Shown in pieces: positions 22,626 to 34,805 of a stretch of 64,000 nt of DNA (positions are counted from its first letter, which is position 1; each line of letters starts with the position of its first letter). This DNA comes from Montifringilla adamsi. Taxonomy: Eukaryota > Chordata > Aves > Passeriformes > Passeridae. The stretch lies in the NCBI GenBank assembly GCA_017590115.1, contig JAGGNK010015225.1, positions 1,501,656-1,565,655 on the forward strand, written 5' to 3'. Position numbers and translations under genes: made by a program. The notes under the pieces are model-generated. The model did no database searches. It worked only from the letters and a program-made list of their open reading frames with translations, and was not told the origin of the DNA.

Positions 22626-23999
22626 TCCTTTAACACTTCATAGGAATATTTATTGAATATTTATTTGGCTCCTTCTGGGAAGGAAAATGTTGGCCACACT
22701 TAAGCATTTCTGTAAAGAAATTAAGAGGGAGAAAAAGAGAACTAAACCCAGGTCCTGAGCTGAACTGAAATAATCCTGAGTAAATCAGGAAAAACCTTGG
22801 AAAAGAAGAGCTCTATTTGCACCAAGTAGTTCAGATAAGGCACAAAGTATTAAAGGGCTCCAGGAAGAAAATAAAATCAATTAATTGTTACAGCTCTAAT
22901 TCCTTGACACATCCCTCTTTTTATTTTTTTCCCTTTTTTTTTTTTTTCTTATTTTGCTCCCTGTGGCATCGCAAAATTCCTAATTAAATTTGATAATAGA
23001 AAGAATGATTAGTCAGGTGTGTTGTTCTGCTGGGAGAGAGAATGGTTGAGGATGATGAGAAAGATAAAAAAATTCTTGAATTTCACTTGAACTTCCCAAA
23101 ACTCTGACCTGAAACTGTGAAAGAGGAGCCAGGAGGCTCCAGCAGGGAAGGGTTAAACGTGTAGTTCAAGCATTTTGGTGACATAGATAGGAATAAAAAG
23201 GGCTGTAAACTTCATTTTGAGAGCCCTTTAAAAAAAGTAAGCTTTGTTCACCAAGTTTTTAAGAAAGGAGATCAATTTGGTGCCATTGTGACTGAGCATT
23301 CTCCAGGAACATCTGTAAACTGTTGAGTTTAATTGCCCTGCAGCTGCCTCTGGTTGGAGTTTGGGGGGGATTTTTGTTTCCTTTCACTCAGTCTCTCATT
23401 TCCTTTTCCCTGTGCTCTCCTGGTATCATTTCTTTATTTTTTGGGTTTTTTTTTTTTTTCATGTTAAAAAATAAAAAATAACACAAACACAGCTCCTTGA
23501 AAGAGCCCTGAAGAGAAGAGGGCTTGGCTATAGGAGCATCTCTTGCTGCTGGAGCATCAATGGGCTCCAGCTGCTCCCAGCCAGGAGAAGGAGTGAAAGG
23601 TTTTGGGGAACTTGGTTTGTTGCATTTGTTTACTTTCCATTTTGTTTATTCCCCCCCCATTTTTAGATTCATTTCAGGACTGTTTTTGGAGTTTAACAAG
23701 TAAACAGGCAGTGCTGGATGGTTCATGGAGCAGGGCTCAGCTGGGAATGGAAAGAACAGGAAGGACAAACCATTTTCAGCTGGCTTTTCTTTTGTCCTGC
23801 TGAGCTGTGAAGACAACAGTGGGGTTTTAGTGTTCTTTGTCCCCTCAGAGTCCCTTAAAATAATATAAAAGATGAGTTTGGCTGTTGTTTTCTTATGGAA
23901 CCAATGCTGTCATTGGCAGAGGAGACAGAATTAGGTGACAATAAGGGGCCACAAAAATGCAACTGGGACCTTAAATTTATTTTTATTATTGTTGTTAAT

Positions 24000-24245
24000 G
24001 AGAGCTGCAGAGGTACTTGGAGGAACAGGACCCAGGGAATGGCTCCCAGTGCCAGAGGGCAGCCATGGATGGGATCTTGGCCATGAGGAATTCCTGGCTG
24101 GGCTGGAATTGCCAGAGCAGCTGGGGCTGCCCCTGCATCCCTGCAGTGTCCAAGGAAGGATTGGAGCAGCCTGGGATAGGGGAGGTGTCCCTGGAATGAG
24201 CTTTGAGGTCCCTTCCCACCCAAACTGGTCTGGGATTCTGGGATT
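24000..24245 (+). mobile_element. CR1, young subfamily (copy 1)
   Basis: Carries the subfamily signature 'gaatggctcccagtgccaga', 'gccatggatgggatcttgg', 'ccatgaggaattcctggctg' and the tail 'ggtcccttcccacccaaact'. It is nearly identical in the shared body to copies at 24365, 28080, 39475, 43145, 44690 and 47464. Confidence 0.92.
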
Positions 24246-24364
24246 TGGGACACTCAGAATCCATCCCAAGGGATTTTTATGGAAAATGGGGATGGAAAAG
24301 GGAAGGGAGACCCTTCATGGTTTCCTGAGATTCCAAGTGAAGCCCCTGGGACCATGAATGTCCT

Positions 24365-24760
24365 GGAGAGGAGATGGATCCAATGTCAGGCTGGGAGAAC
24401 TGGGAATGTTCCCCTGGAGAAGGGAAGGATCCAGGGAGAGCTTCCAGCACATTCCAGGGCCTGCAGGGGCTCCAGGAGAGCTGCAGAGGGACTGGGGACA
24501 AGGGATGGACAGGACACAGGGAATGGCTCCCAGTGCCAGAGGGCAGCCATGGATGGGATCTTGGCCATGAGGAATTCCTGGCTGGGCTGGAATTGCCAGA
24601 GCAGCTGGGGCTGCCCCTGCATCCCTGCAGTGCCCAAGGCCAGGCTGGACACTGGGGCTGGAGCAGCCTGGGACACTGGGAGGCATCCCTGCCCATGAAT
24701 TTTAACTGGATGAATTTTAAAGTCCTTCCCACCCAACCCATTCCAGTACTCAGTCAATCC
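24365..24760 (+). mobile_element. CR1, young subfamily (copy 2)
   Basis: A 395-base copy starting in 'gggagaactgggaatgttcc'. It contains the full young-subfamily body and a tail 'aaagtccttcccacccaacc'. It lies 120 bases downstream of copy 1 in the same orientation. The open frames over it are CR1 readings, not genes. Confidence 0.92.
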
Positions 24761-25514
24761 TGTGGTTATTATTTTCTCCCCAAAGCAACTGATCATTTTT
24801 CCTAGCTACTAAATAACTATTCAATTTTACCATTTGTTGAACTTAGAACATTAAAACTGGCTCTGCAGATTTAGAATGTGTCCATTTTTTCCCCCCTTCC
24901 AAGGTAAAGATGCACTTTGTATTGGAAAAGGCTCAGTAATTTAACATCTATTAACACTGGTAAATCACAAAACCCGGATTTTGCAAAACCTGAATCAGCA
25001 AATTTAGGAAAGAGCAGCAATAATTACAAAATTTAATTTTTTTCATCGGGTTGGATGGAGGGAATCACAGAATCACTGGAAAATCTGTGCGGAGAGGGAG
25101 CCAAATATGTATTTACATCTAATATTAAATAAAGGCGTGTTAAAAACTCAATAACATTTGATGGAACATCTGGCAAAGTGTGTGGCATTGTTAAAAAATA
25201 TTTCAAACAGCCAAAATATTTGCTGTTACAAAATGAAAACAAACTTCTGTGTGTCTGGGGCTGGGATATAATTGCATCCAGAGCAGAATATATTATTTTC
25301 TAAAATCCTGTTAACAGCCTTCCCTGCTGGAGACGGATATCTCCAATTAGGATTACAGCATTTGGAGCGCTGCCTGCGTCACCAAATCCAGCTCCTGCCT
25401 GTTCCTGAGGCAGGGAAATCCTTCAGTCCTGCTTGTGAATTTGTCACACCCCATGGGGACAGCGGTGGCTGGGACGTGTGAGCTCCCAGTGGGAAGGGTG
25501 AATCCCAGTGTTAC

Positions 25515-25895
25515 TCTCTTGTATTTGCGGGGTTCCCAGACGAAGGGAGGAATGATGGATCTGACTCCATGTTCTCAGAAGGCTAATTTATTATTTTGTG
25601 ATATGTTGTACTAAACTATACTAAAGAATACAGAAAGGATACAGACAGAAGGCTAAAAGATAATAATGAAAAACTCGTGACTCTCTCCAGAGTCCAACAC
25701 AGCTTGGCCGTAACTGGCCAAAGAGTCAAAACAACTCACATGAAACCAATCAAACAATCTCCAGCCACATTCCAAAGCAGCAAAACACAGGAGAAGCAAT
25801 GAGATAAAATTGTTTTCCTTTTTCTCTGAGCCTTCTCAGCTTCCTAGGAGGAAAATCCTGGGCAAAGGGATTTTTCAGAAAATGTGACTGCCACA
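25515..25895 (-). mobile_element. Solo LTR, songbird-type family (copy C)
   Basis: Best preserved of the three. The reverse complement starts TGTGGCAGTCACATTTTC and includes 'aagctgagaaggctcagag' and 'gactctggagagagtcacga'. It has an AATAAA polyadenylation signal in 'aataataaattag' and ends AATACAAGAGA. No clear target-site duplication. Confidence 0.88.
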
Positions 25896-26539
25896 TCGCT
25901 CCTGTTGGGAAAAGTTGTTAACGACCCGTTTTCCTTGCAGCTTGTTCCTGTGCCAGGAAGGATTAAGCTGTTTGTGAGGAGCAGCTGGGGTTTTTTCTTC
26001 GGGAGCTGTGGGATACGAGGCAGGCAGGATGGATAAACCTCCGTGGGGTGAAGTTGGCGTGGCTTCAGTGGAAGAAGCGCGGGATTAGGGAACGCGGAGC
26101 GCCGGCCTGAACGGGACATTCCGCTCGGTGGGCAGTGACCCCACAGCAGCCGGGGCACTCTGGTGGTTGTGATCTCCAAGGGAAGTCCTGTCTGGAGGCA
26201 GCTCAAGGCTTAGTTTTGGAATTATTGTTGGGATTATTGTAGGAATGACCGCAGAGCTTCTGAATAAGAGGCCGGGATGGTCCGGCGGATATTTATACCT
26301 TTGAAGGATAGCAGGCGGGTTAGACATCAAAAAAACTTATAAAATAAAGAGAGAAGGGAGGTGAAGTAAGTTGAGATTTAATTAATGTCTGGCCTTTTTG
26401 TGGAGCACACATCTGTTTTAAGGGGAAGATTGAGCAAGGAAAGGTCTGTGTGAAATGGCTGCGGCAAAAACAGGGAATGGTGATGGACAGGCTGTGGAAT
26501 AAATCCAGAGTGAACAGAGAAATGACTGCAGAGCTAAAA

Positions 26540-26775
26540 TAGGGTTTGGATTGGAAGGGATCTTAAAGCTCATCTCATTCCACCCCCTGCCATGTAAGAG
26601 ATGCCTTCCACTGTCCCAGGCTGCTCCAAACCCCATCCAACCTGGCCTTGAACATTCCAGGGATCCAGGGGCAGCCTTAGCTTCTCTGGGAATTCCAGCC
26701 CAGCCCTTCCCCACCCTCACAGGGAAGAATTCCTTCCTGATATCCAATCTAGACATTCCCTCCTTCAGTTTAGAA
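26540..26775 (-). mobile_element. CR1 LINE 3' fragment
   Basis: Minus-strand tail 'gtttggattggaagggatc', then 'cccaggctgctccaaacccc', 'agcttctctgggaattcc' and 'gaattccttcctgatatcc'. Intermediate divergence. Confidence 0.88.
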
Positions 26776-28079
26776 CTGGGGATGAAGCTGAGGGAATAAA
26801 AACAAAGCAGAAGAGCAGCCTGGAGAAGAGAGGCTGTAAATGTTTTCGTGGATATGGATGTTTTTCCAGCACGCTCCCACCATCAGGAGAAGGTGGAAAG
26901 TTTAAGGAGGACGGTAAAATACCAGTAAGAATGAGGTTGATATTTAGCAAATCATCATAGAAGTGATTTGGCTTAATGTTGTGGAAGGAACAGATGTCAG
27001 AGGGAACAAATCCCAAGGGGGGCATAAGAACATGGAGAAATGGAAGGAAACACCAGAACAGGTGATCAGATGTGGCAGATTTCTGAAATCTGGCTGAACT
27101 CCTAAAAGACCACATTGGGAAGTGTGAAAGTGGGATGGGAGCTGAGCCAGCCTTGGAGAAACAGAGACTGGTTTAATCCTTTGATAATAATTAGATTTTT
27201 TTGGGGGTTGGGTTGGAACAGTAGCCAAAGAAAATACTGGAACTTTTAAGTGGTCAAACACCAAGAAAGACACACACACACAAAAAGGAATAACTTGGGT
27301 TTTGGTAGTATCTGCTTTTTCTGTATTTTATTTTATCTTTTTTAAAAAAATCCTGGGGTTTTATCAGCTGCATATTATGGGAATGGAGAAGTAAATCTGT
27401 GTTAGGGCACTGGTGATGTGAGGACTCCACTGTTCCTCAGTGCTGATCATTATCCACGTGCAAAACCAACAGGTTAAGCAGAAAAAATATCAGTTAAAAT
27501 GATTTCTAAAGATATGAGGAAGCTTCAACAAGAAGCCTGAATATCTGGAATTCGTTAAAAACTGAAAATTGTGTGTAAATATTTATGAGGAGGAACAGTG
27601 CTGGTGAGGGAGCAAAGCCATCTTGGGAGGCTTCCTGTCAATCAGAACACCCAGATACATTTGAGATGATTGAAATCCCTCAAAAGGTTGATCATTCACA
27701 ATAAATCTCCCATTTGAAGGGAATGAGGGCAGGAAAAAAGCATCAAGGTTTGAGAAAGGGTGGATTTTTTTGGGTTTTGGTGACTCCTTGTGGGTTAGTG
27801 CTGAGTTTTGTGGCGTGGCTGGTGAGAGGGGGACGCGTGGTGGGAGCAGCTCAGCTCAGGGCCTGCTTGGGTGGGGAAAGGAGAAAAACCAGCCTGGAAA
27901 TTGATTTGTTGCGTGGTGCCATGGCTGAGGAAGAAGAGAATTCTTTTTTTGTTTTTTTTTGGTTTTTTTTAATTTTTTTTTTTTTCTTGGTGGCAAATAT
28001 AGGGATAAAAGGGAATTGAAGGATGTAAAGGCAGGACCTTTTGCAGGGCTTGTAGTAGATGCTCAAAATATGCCTCAAA

Positions 28080-28530
28080 AATGGGCAGGGACACCTCCCA
28101 CTGCTCCAGCCCCAGTGTCCAGCCTGGCCTTGGACACTGCAGGGATGCAGGGGCAGCCCCAGCTGCTCTGGCAATTCCAGCCCAGCCAGGAATTCCTCAT
28201 GGCCAAGATCCCATCCATGGCTGCCCTCTGGCACTGGGAGCCATTCCCTGTGTCCTGTCCCTGCAGGCCTTGTCCCCAGTCCCTCTGCAGCTCTTCTGGA
28301 GCCCCTGCAGGCCCTGGAATGTGCTGGAAGCTCTCCTTGGATCCTTCCCTTCCCCAGGGGAACATCCTCAGCTCTCCCAGCCTGGCTCCAGCCCTGGAGC
28401 AGCTCCATGGATTCCTCTGGGCTCTCCAGCAGCTCCAGGGCTGGGGCAGCTCTGCAGGTGGGGTCTCACCTGAGTGGGGCACAGGGACAGAATTCCCTCT
28501 CCTGCTGCCCTCACTTGGGGACACCCCCAA
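28080..28530 (-). mobile_element. CR1, young subfamily (copy 3)
   Basis: A 450-base minus-strand copy with the signature body. It reaches further 5' than most, through 'cctcagctctcccagcctgg' to 'ggtctcacctgagtggggc'. Its 3' tail is cut short at 'gggcagggacacctcc'. The 150-200-codon ORFs here on both strands are readings of this element. Confidence 0.92.
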
Positions 28531-29892
28531 GTCCTTCTCATCGTGGCTGCTCTCAATAAATTGATATCAATGTGGGTTTGTACACCTTGACCCTTCACGT
28601 GCTACATCTTCTCTCTGTGTTGCTGTTGTTTCCAGCAGCAACTGTTTTTACTGGTTTAAGCTACAGAACTAAAAATCAAATTGTACCAAGATTAAACAGA
28701 GAGAAAACCTGTTGTTGAGTTCTTACCCCTCATACCCTGAAGTAGCTCAGCTACTTCAGAATTCAATAAAAGCGATGGGCTGGTGCAGAATAACCAAGAG
28801 GCTGCAGAGTTTGGCTCATGAGGAGTGTGCTTTGAGCGAATTTCCCAGCCAGGGGAGGTTACAACAATTTTTTTTATTTGTTTTCCAAAGAGCAGAATTT
28901 CCTGTGACTGTTGCTGGCCAAGGTGTGCCTGGTCTGCTGAAGGTGGCAGCAACTGGAACCGGTGGCTTTTAAAAGAGCAACCAAACAAACCTGGCACTGG
29001 CAGGGATGGGGAATGTTGCAAATCCTAGCTGTGTTCCCTCAAAGGGGAGAGGATTCCTTGATAAGCCGCCTTTTGTCCTAAACTTTCCTCTGTTCCAGCT
29101 GAATAAAGCAAAGATCCTCCCAGTCCTAACGACCACGGCTCTCTGGAAATGTAAAATTACCAGATCTCATTAATGCCGGGCTCTATCATTCATCAAAGCA
29201 CTTCTTACGCCTCATGCTGGCTCCTTTTCTCTCCCCCTCTTAATCTTTCTCTCATTATAAGGATGTGTCTGCCCTTTGGACCTATCTGCTTCCAAGGAGT
29301 TGACACCTGCAGGGATCTCATTTGGGAAAGACTCGTTAACTCTTTGAGAGTTGAAACAGCTGAAATGTAGGGAAAACAATCCGGTGGGAGCAGAGGATGC
29401 TGTAAATACCCCAGGGACAAAGACCAGGCAGAGGATGGCACATGAAGGAAAAGGAATTCTTTGTGTCCCTGTGCCTTTATCCTGATAAAATCTCACTCTC
29501 ATGGTCAACAGGTCCCTGCAAATGCAGTTAATGGCTTGATTTTTTTTTTTTTCCTGCTTTTCTCTTACAAGGATTTTCTGCTGCTTTGGAGACTTCTCCC
29601 AACCTAATGCACTTTTCACTTGTAGCTAGAAAGCTGAAAAAAAAAACAAAAAAAACCTATTTCAAAATGAGCCCAATTGCCATGAAATTAGACCTGGCTG
29701 GGGACAAAAGCGTTTGACACGTATGTGGAAACTGCTCCTCCAGATGATCCTCAGAGTTCTGTAGCAGCTTTTTATCTCAAGAACTAAAGCACTTTGCAAA
29801 CAGTCAGATTACAGAAGTGCTGCACTGATCAGGTATTTTAGCCAAATAAATACTATTTATAAAGGAATTTTCAAAAGAGCTTTCAGAGATAC

Positions 29893-30029
29893 CTGTCACA
29901 GTTTCAGCATCCTTATTCAGTGACTCGAAGCTCTTATCTGTCTCAGTAGGGGATGCCAATTTACTGATGTACTTTTCAGTTAAAATCCAGCTTCCATAAG
30001 GCAGATTAGCAGTCAGAAAATGCAAGTCT
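29893..30029 (-). CDS. Candidate coding exon of an unidentified gene, possibly BRCT-like
   Basis: On the minus strand a strong pyrimidine tract ending in cccccaaag precedes 137 bases, which are followed by the donor ACAG then gtatct. Only one of three frames is open. It has 45 whole codons with one leading and one trailing base, so the exon starts in phase 2 and ends in phase 1. The peptide has natural composition: DLHFLTANLPYGSWILTEKY then ISKLASPTETD and a D/E/S/K-rich end. The 'hxxL...GSWILTexYI' part is reminiscent of the last helix region of BRCT domains, where a buried tryptophan follows a glycine, but the match is too short to assign a family. No convincing neighbouring exon was found. 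Chance is not excluded: a 45-codon frame is not rare in 64 kb. Confidence 0.4.
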
Positions 30030-30123
30030 CTTTGGGGGAAAAAAAATAAAAAAGAGTTTGAAAGTTGTTTTAAAGTCAATTCTGTGATAAATGAGCCAAT
30101 TGAGGAGATGTATCAGGTGCCAC

Positions 30124-30147
30124 ACAAAAAAAAAAAAAAAAAAAAAA
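30124..30147. repeat. A24 mononucleotide run
   Basis: Twenty-four consecutive A after 'gccacac'. It is not the tail of any element I recognise. Confidence 0.95.
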
Positions 30148-31449
30148 AGTCACTGGAAATTGCTGGATCTGTGTTGTTCTGAGCACCCCACCTATCAAGC
30201 CAAGCAGCTGAGTTCCCTTGTTCATCCTTTCCCCTCTGTATCCATCTGTTCCTGCCTCAAATCCCATTTCCTTTGTGAGCTCCATGGGATCACAGACATT
30301 TTGTCATTATGAAAAGCAGGCTCGCGCTCTGATCAACATCTCCGCTCCCAGATATCGATAGCGCAGGTTTTAATTACTTCATTAAATAAAACACTGTTTC
30401 TCCTGTAGTGTTTGCCAGGCTCCTGTCAATATTTGGTCCTGACAGAGCTGATGTGGTGTAAGAGTTGTCAAAGAATATTGGCTTGGAGGGATGCAGGAAA
30501 GGTCTGCAGGAACGAGGTTGAGTGGAGGCTGTATTTCCATTAATCATCTCTAAATACAGCATGACAGCATTGGAGAGGCTGCTGGAGTCACTCAGTCATT
30601 GAGACAACAAATCACTCAAGTAGAGGAACACTTCTATCAAAACTTGGCCTTTCCTTGATCTTCTGCTGAAAAACCAGCCCAGGAGTTCACTGCTTTGACA
30701 TTTACCGATGTTATTTTGATAATCCCATCTGGATTTTATCATGGTCACTTTGCATTTCATTTTTTAATACAGTCTCAGAATACTTTCTTCTCCTCTCCTG
30801 TGTTTCCTCATCTCATTTTTTAATTTTTTTTTTTTTTTTCTTGTGAGATCAGCTAATGCTTCTCCTGGCATCTCAGGAGTTCCTTAAATATTAATAGGAT
30901 TCTTCTCCTGACCTTACTGGGAACAGTCCCCTGTCTCTTGGATCGTGCTTGCTTTTATGGCTCCATGGTCTGTGTGGCCCCAGGACTTCTGTGATTGATG
31001 GAAACACTTGAATTTGTCTTTTAAAATTCCAAGTCATGCAGTGTTTACCTCGTGGCAAACATTCTCAGTACCTGAATGCACTGAAATAGGCAGTAGCAAA
31101 TGATATTCCCTTGCTCCAGAGGCCAAGGTGTGGAGTATCCAATTCTCCTGAGTGTTGGTAATGACTTCATCTCTGGTTTCATCAGCACCTGCTTTTTGCA
31201 CATTAACTTCTGATCAAAGAATGAGTAGGGAGATCTCCTTAGCTCATCCTCATGGATTTTGATTAGGAACCTCTCTGCAGTGCAGAAGTTGTTCCTTCAG
31301 TATAAATATTATTTTTTTATTCCTTAAATTAATTACTCCCTGTAGAGGCCTGTTACCTTTCCTGCCTTCTCCACCCTGGTGTTTCCCTTTTCTCTGAGTA
31401 CTTTTGTTACAATTATTAAGTCATTAATTATTGGAGAAACTTGGTTCAA

Positions 31450-31600
31450 ATACCAGAGCAACTGTGGCTGCCCCATCCCTGGAAGTGTCCCAGGCCAGGC
31501 TGGATGGGGTTTGAGCAAGCTGGGATGGTGGAAGGTGTCCATGGGGGGAACCAAATGATATTTAATCTCCCTTCCAACCCAGATCATTCTGATGGATCAT
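31450..31600 (+). mobile_element. CR1 LINE 3' fragment
   Basis: Reads 'tgtggctgccccatccctgg', 'aagtgtcccaggccaggct', 'ggtggaaggtgtccatggg' and the tail 'ctcccttccaacccagatc'. Confidence 0.88.
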
Positions 31601-32844
31601 ATTCCAGAAGGAATTCTCTGAATTCTCTGCTTTTCTGCTCCAGCACCGTGGCAGCTCGTACCCACGTCCTTGTGGCCACCACCCTCACAACCATTCCCTG
31701 AGCACCTCGGGAGCACCAGGAGGTTTTTGGCTGCTGTTCCCCCCAGCCGCTGCTCCCCTGCTCAGGTGGAGCCCATCCCTTTTCCCAGAAGGAGGAGCTG
31801 CTTTCATCAGCTCCATCTCACCGGTTTGATTTCTGCTGGCAGCCGCGCTGGCTGTGCTTGACAGATTCTGTCTGAGAAGGGCTCTGGTAATTGCTCGTTC
31901 TGTTCGGTGCCTGTGTTGGTGACAGATGGTCACACTGAATGTTTAAAATGTTCAGGACCCCTGCATGATCCCGAAGCTTATGAACAACAAACTTTGCCAG
32001 CATTTCTGTTGTCTATTAATTTAAAATGTTTGCTCGAATTACTATTTTTTCCCCTTACGTTTCAGGCTGGGTTTGTGCTTTTCTAAAACGTTCTCTTTTC
32101 CCTTTTTTTTTTTTTTCCTATTAAAGAAAGTCTCTAGATGTTCGTACAGACTGGCAGAAGAAAGTGCCAACTGCTGTTGCAGACTTGTTAACAAATTTAT
32201 TTTTGCCTGAGAATGGCACATATGGCCCAGAGCGGAAATATTAGGGGTCTGTGGTCCTTGTGAGGGCTGGCAGATATTGTCTTGGAAAAAAATAGCTTTT
32301 GGGCCAGTCATAAATTTCATTTTTATTGCTGGAAGGACTTCTCAATTTTTAATTTTTTTTCTTTTTTTTCTCAACTGATGGTCTTCAATCATTTCTCCTT
32401 CAATCATTTCTTCTTCAATCTTTCTGTGACAGCTCCAGAGCTGCAAAAAAGAGGTGGTGGGGAGGTGGCCAATTTATTTATGGCCTCTCTTTATTGAACT
32501 TGAGTAGCTGCAAATGAGGGAAGTTGGTTTATGAGGCCCATTGGAGTTTTATGGACCACAGTCTGTGGTTTAGAGTGGCTTGGCTGACCTGCAGGGTTTG
32601 GTGCTTTATCTCCTCATCTTTATTCACAAGACTTGCAAATCCAAATTATATGGACAACACAAATTATAAGGTCTTATCTCCTTAATTCTCAATTTTTCCT
32701 GGTTTAAAATGTTGGACATCTTTTTTCTAGGTAGGTTTTTGATCCTACAAACCCTAAAAGCAAAACAATGTTTGGCTTCCTATAGGTTCCTTCAGCCCCC
32801 TCATGTTCTGATAAATAGTGTGATTTATTATTTGTGTTTACAAG

Positions 32845-32968
32845 GCCAGGTTGGATGGGTTTGGAGCACTGTGGGACAGTGGGAGGTGTCCCTGCCCATG
32901 GCAGGGGTGGCACTGGATGGGATTTAAAGTCCCTTCCAACCCAAACCGTTCTGGGATTCTGTGATTAT
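32845..32968 (+). mobile_element. CR1 LINE 3' fragment
   Basis: A clean 3' end: 'ccaggttggatgggtttgg', 'gggaggtgtccctgcccatg', 'aaagtcccttccaaccc' and 'gttctgggattctgtgatta'. Confidence 0.9.
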
Positions 32969-32989
32969 TTCCAAATTCTGTCCTCTGCA

Positions 32990-33050
32990 GGACCAGGAGC
33001 TGGACTCAACGATCCTTTCAGCTCAGGATATTCTGTGATTCCATGATTTC
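32990..33050 (+). mobile_element. Second CR1 tail scrap of another subfamily
   Basis: Reads 'ggagctggactcaacgatcc', 'tttcagctcaggatattctg' and 'tgattccatgattt'. It follows the preceding CR1 after ~20 bases and has the 'gctcaggatattctgtgatt' type of tail. Confidence 0.75.
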
Positions 33051-33462
33051 GTGGCACATTTCTGTCCATGCCCAGCTGGATTTTTACACCGTGGTCAAAC
33101 CTTTACTGATATCTCAGATTCTTCCTTGCTCTGCTGAGCTTCAGTGAGGGCTGGAATAACCTTCCCCAGGTTCATCCCTTTGTGTATTCAGCTGGTGTGC
33201 GCAGCAAACGGGCTGAAAATGAGTTCCTTGCTCTTGCAATCCCTCCTGATGGATGTCTGGATAATTGTCCCATCTGCATATGTGAAAAGGAGAAGGAAAT
33301 GATGCCTGCTCAGAGGAGTGAAGGTTATTCTGGAGATCTGGAGGGAGGGGATTGACGCAGCCAGGATGTGTTGGAATCAAATCAGTAAATTAATCAACAT
33401 CTTGTTATCCAGCGTTGAGTGCTGGATTTAATTAGGTAAAAAAGGAACTGATGTGTGCATAA

Positions 33463-33500
33463 ATATATATATAAATATATATATATACATGTGTGTGTTT
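33463..33500. repeat. (AT)n / (TG)n simple repeat
   Basis: 'aaatatatatataaatatat' followed by more AT steps and then acatgtgtgtgtt. Confidence 0.9.
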
Positions 33501-33927
33501 GGAGGAATGGTTCAATATGACCGGACTGTGGGATTGCCTGGGATACATGAGGGGAGCAGGCCAAGGATGGGTGAGTTTTCCCCCAGCTGGCAGTGGGAGA
33601 TGCAGGTGGATTCAGAGCTGGAGATGTCTCTGCCCACAGCACACCTGCACCTCTCACTGCTTTCCCTCGGTGAATTTTTGGGGGTTCTGCTGTTTTGAAC
33701 AAACCTCTGGCTATAAATGCAGTATCAACCATGTTATTTTAGGTTTTTTCTTTGGTTACTTTGTGTTAGGCACCTCTTTTTGTTCATTTGGTTGATTTAG
33801 TCCAAGATTTATGTGGTGTTTTTTTACCTGTTTCTAGATAGCATGTTTTTAAATTAAAATTTCATGTGAAGAATCCATGAGCTTCTCAATATTCCCTGCT
33901 TATTGTAGTGTTTATATAGAAATAGTC

Positions 33928-33980
33928 TGACTTGATGATTTTAAAGGTCTTTTCCAACCTAAATAATTCTCTGACTCCTC
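33928..33980 (+). mobile_element. CR1 3'-tail scrap
   Basis: Reads 'gacttgatgattttaaagg', 'tcttttccaacctaaataat' and 'tctctgactc'. It is the 'ggtcttttccaacct' tail type. Confidence 0.75.
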
Positions 33981-34654
33981 TGGCTTCTTCTCTCTGTTTC
34001 TCACATAATTTCATTGATAAAATCCTCAGTGCTGCTTCTCCTCATCTTTGGCTTGGAATTTTCAATCCTTGCATTCATTTTCTTCATTCAGTGGAAAAAT
34101 ACTGGAGCAGGTGGAAATGGTCTTTGTTGCTTCTCTTCACTGCTTTTTTTGATTTTTTTTTTTTCTTTGAAGCTGTATTTTGGAAATGAAGGACTTGGAT
34201 TTCCAAGTGGCTCCTGAACAAGTGCCTCAGCCCAGAACTGGAGACTTAAATCAGCAGCAATTTCATCACCTGAAGGAAATCTGGAATTAAATACACTGAG
34301 ATATGGAAGCTATTTTTGTTTTCTGGTGTTTCAGCTGATTTGAGGAGTGCAGGCATCCCATACCCTGCTTTGCTAAAACCCTGTGTCACTCCAAGGATGA
34401 TTTTCATCACTCTGTCCAAGGCTTATGCATGAGCTGCGATTATCAAGGATGTTCTTCACCCTCAGGGAAAGCAGGGATGTATCAAAATACTCATTTTGAG
34501 TAAACCCTGATGCTTGTTTGAGAGGCTCCAGGATGGGTCTGTCCTGGTGGTACCTTGAGAACCAAACCAGAGCTGGTGAAGCTCCCCAGGAACCACCTGA
34601 GTGTGGTGGCAACGATTGTAGACATTGGCAAGACGTTGGCTGGGCACTGGAGTA

Positions 34655-34805
34655 AGGAATGGTGACATTCCCAAGGCTGACGGAGCTCCAGGAGTGCTTG
34701 GACAATGCTCAGGCACAGGGTGGGATTGTTGGGATGGTCCTGTGGGGACAGGAGTTGGGCTTGGTCCTTGTGGGTCCCTTCCAACTCGAGATTTTCTCTG
34801 ATTTT
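34655..34805 (+). mobile_element. CR1 3' fragment, other subfamily
   Basis: Reads 'ggagctccaggagtgcttgg', 'acaatgctcaggcacagggt', 'cttgtgggtcccttccaact' and 'cgagattttctctgatttt'. This is a CR1 3' end with the 'ccttgtgggtcccttccaact' variant. Confidence 0.75.

Larger units (their letters stand above)
20756..23999. other. Unique sequence with one CR1 fragment
   Basis: Includes a degenerate ATGGAT-type tract (21643-21722), an acceptor at about 20920 opening a short terminal frame (rejected below) and A/T runs near 22940 and 23450. No supported gene. Confidence 0.5.
24761..28079. other. Unique sequence around an LTR and a CR1
   Basis: The stretch 25290-25440 keeps CpGs (ggagacggatatctcc, ggagcgctgcctgcgtc) and may be conserved non-coding DNA. 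The stretch 26050-26290 is GC- and CpG-richer than its surroundings (aacgcggagcgccggcctga) and ends in a TATAAA-like attataaaataaag region near 26335. No gene is recognised in either. Confidence 0.4.
28531..32844. other. Unique sequence holding a candidate minus-strand exon
   Basis: Mostly single-copy. It holds the exon candidate at 29893-30029, an A24 run at 30124-30147 and CpG-keeping stretches at 29040-29170 and 30320-30370 (ctcgcgctctgatcaac, agatatcgatagcgcagg) that could be conserved non-coding DNA. A minus-strand open frame at 28692-29021 has a good donor and is listed as rejected. Confidence 0.4.

Noticed and set aside
27851..28564. 185- and 201-codon ORFs on opposite strands
   Set aside because: They overlap the same young CR1 copy, whose GC-rich body is open in several frames wherever it occurs (also 24277-24805, 39304-39835, 43045-43454, 44626-45167, 47271-47888).
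28744..28950. Minus-strand open frame with donor gtaaga, phase-compatible with the 29893-30029 exon
   Set aside because: The peptide looks unnatural and the acceptor is weak; phase match alone has a one-in-three chance.
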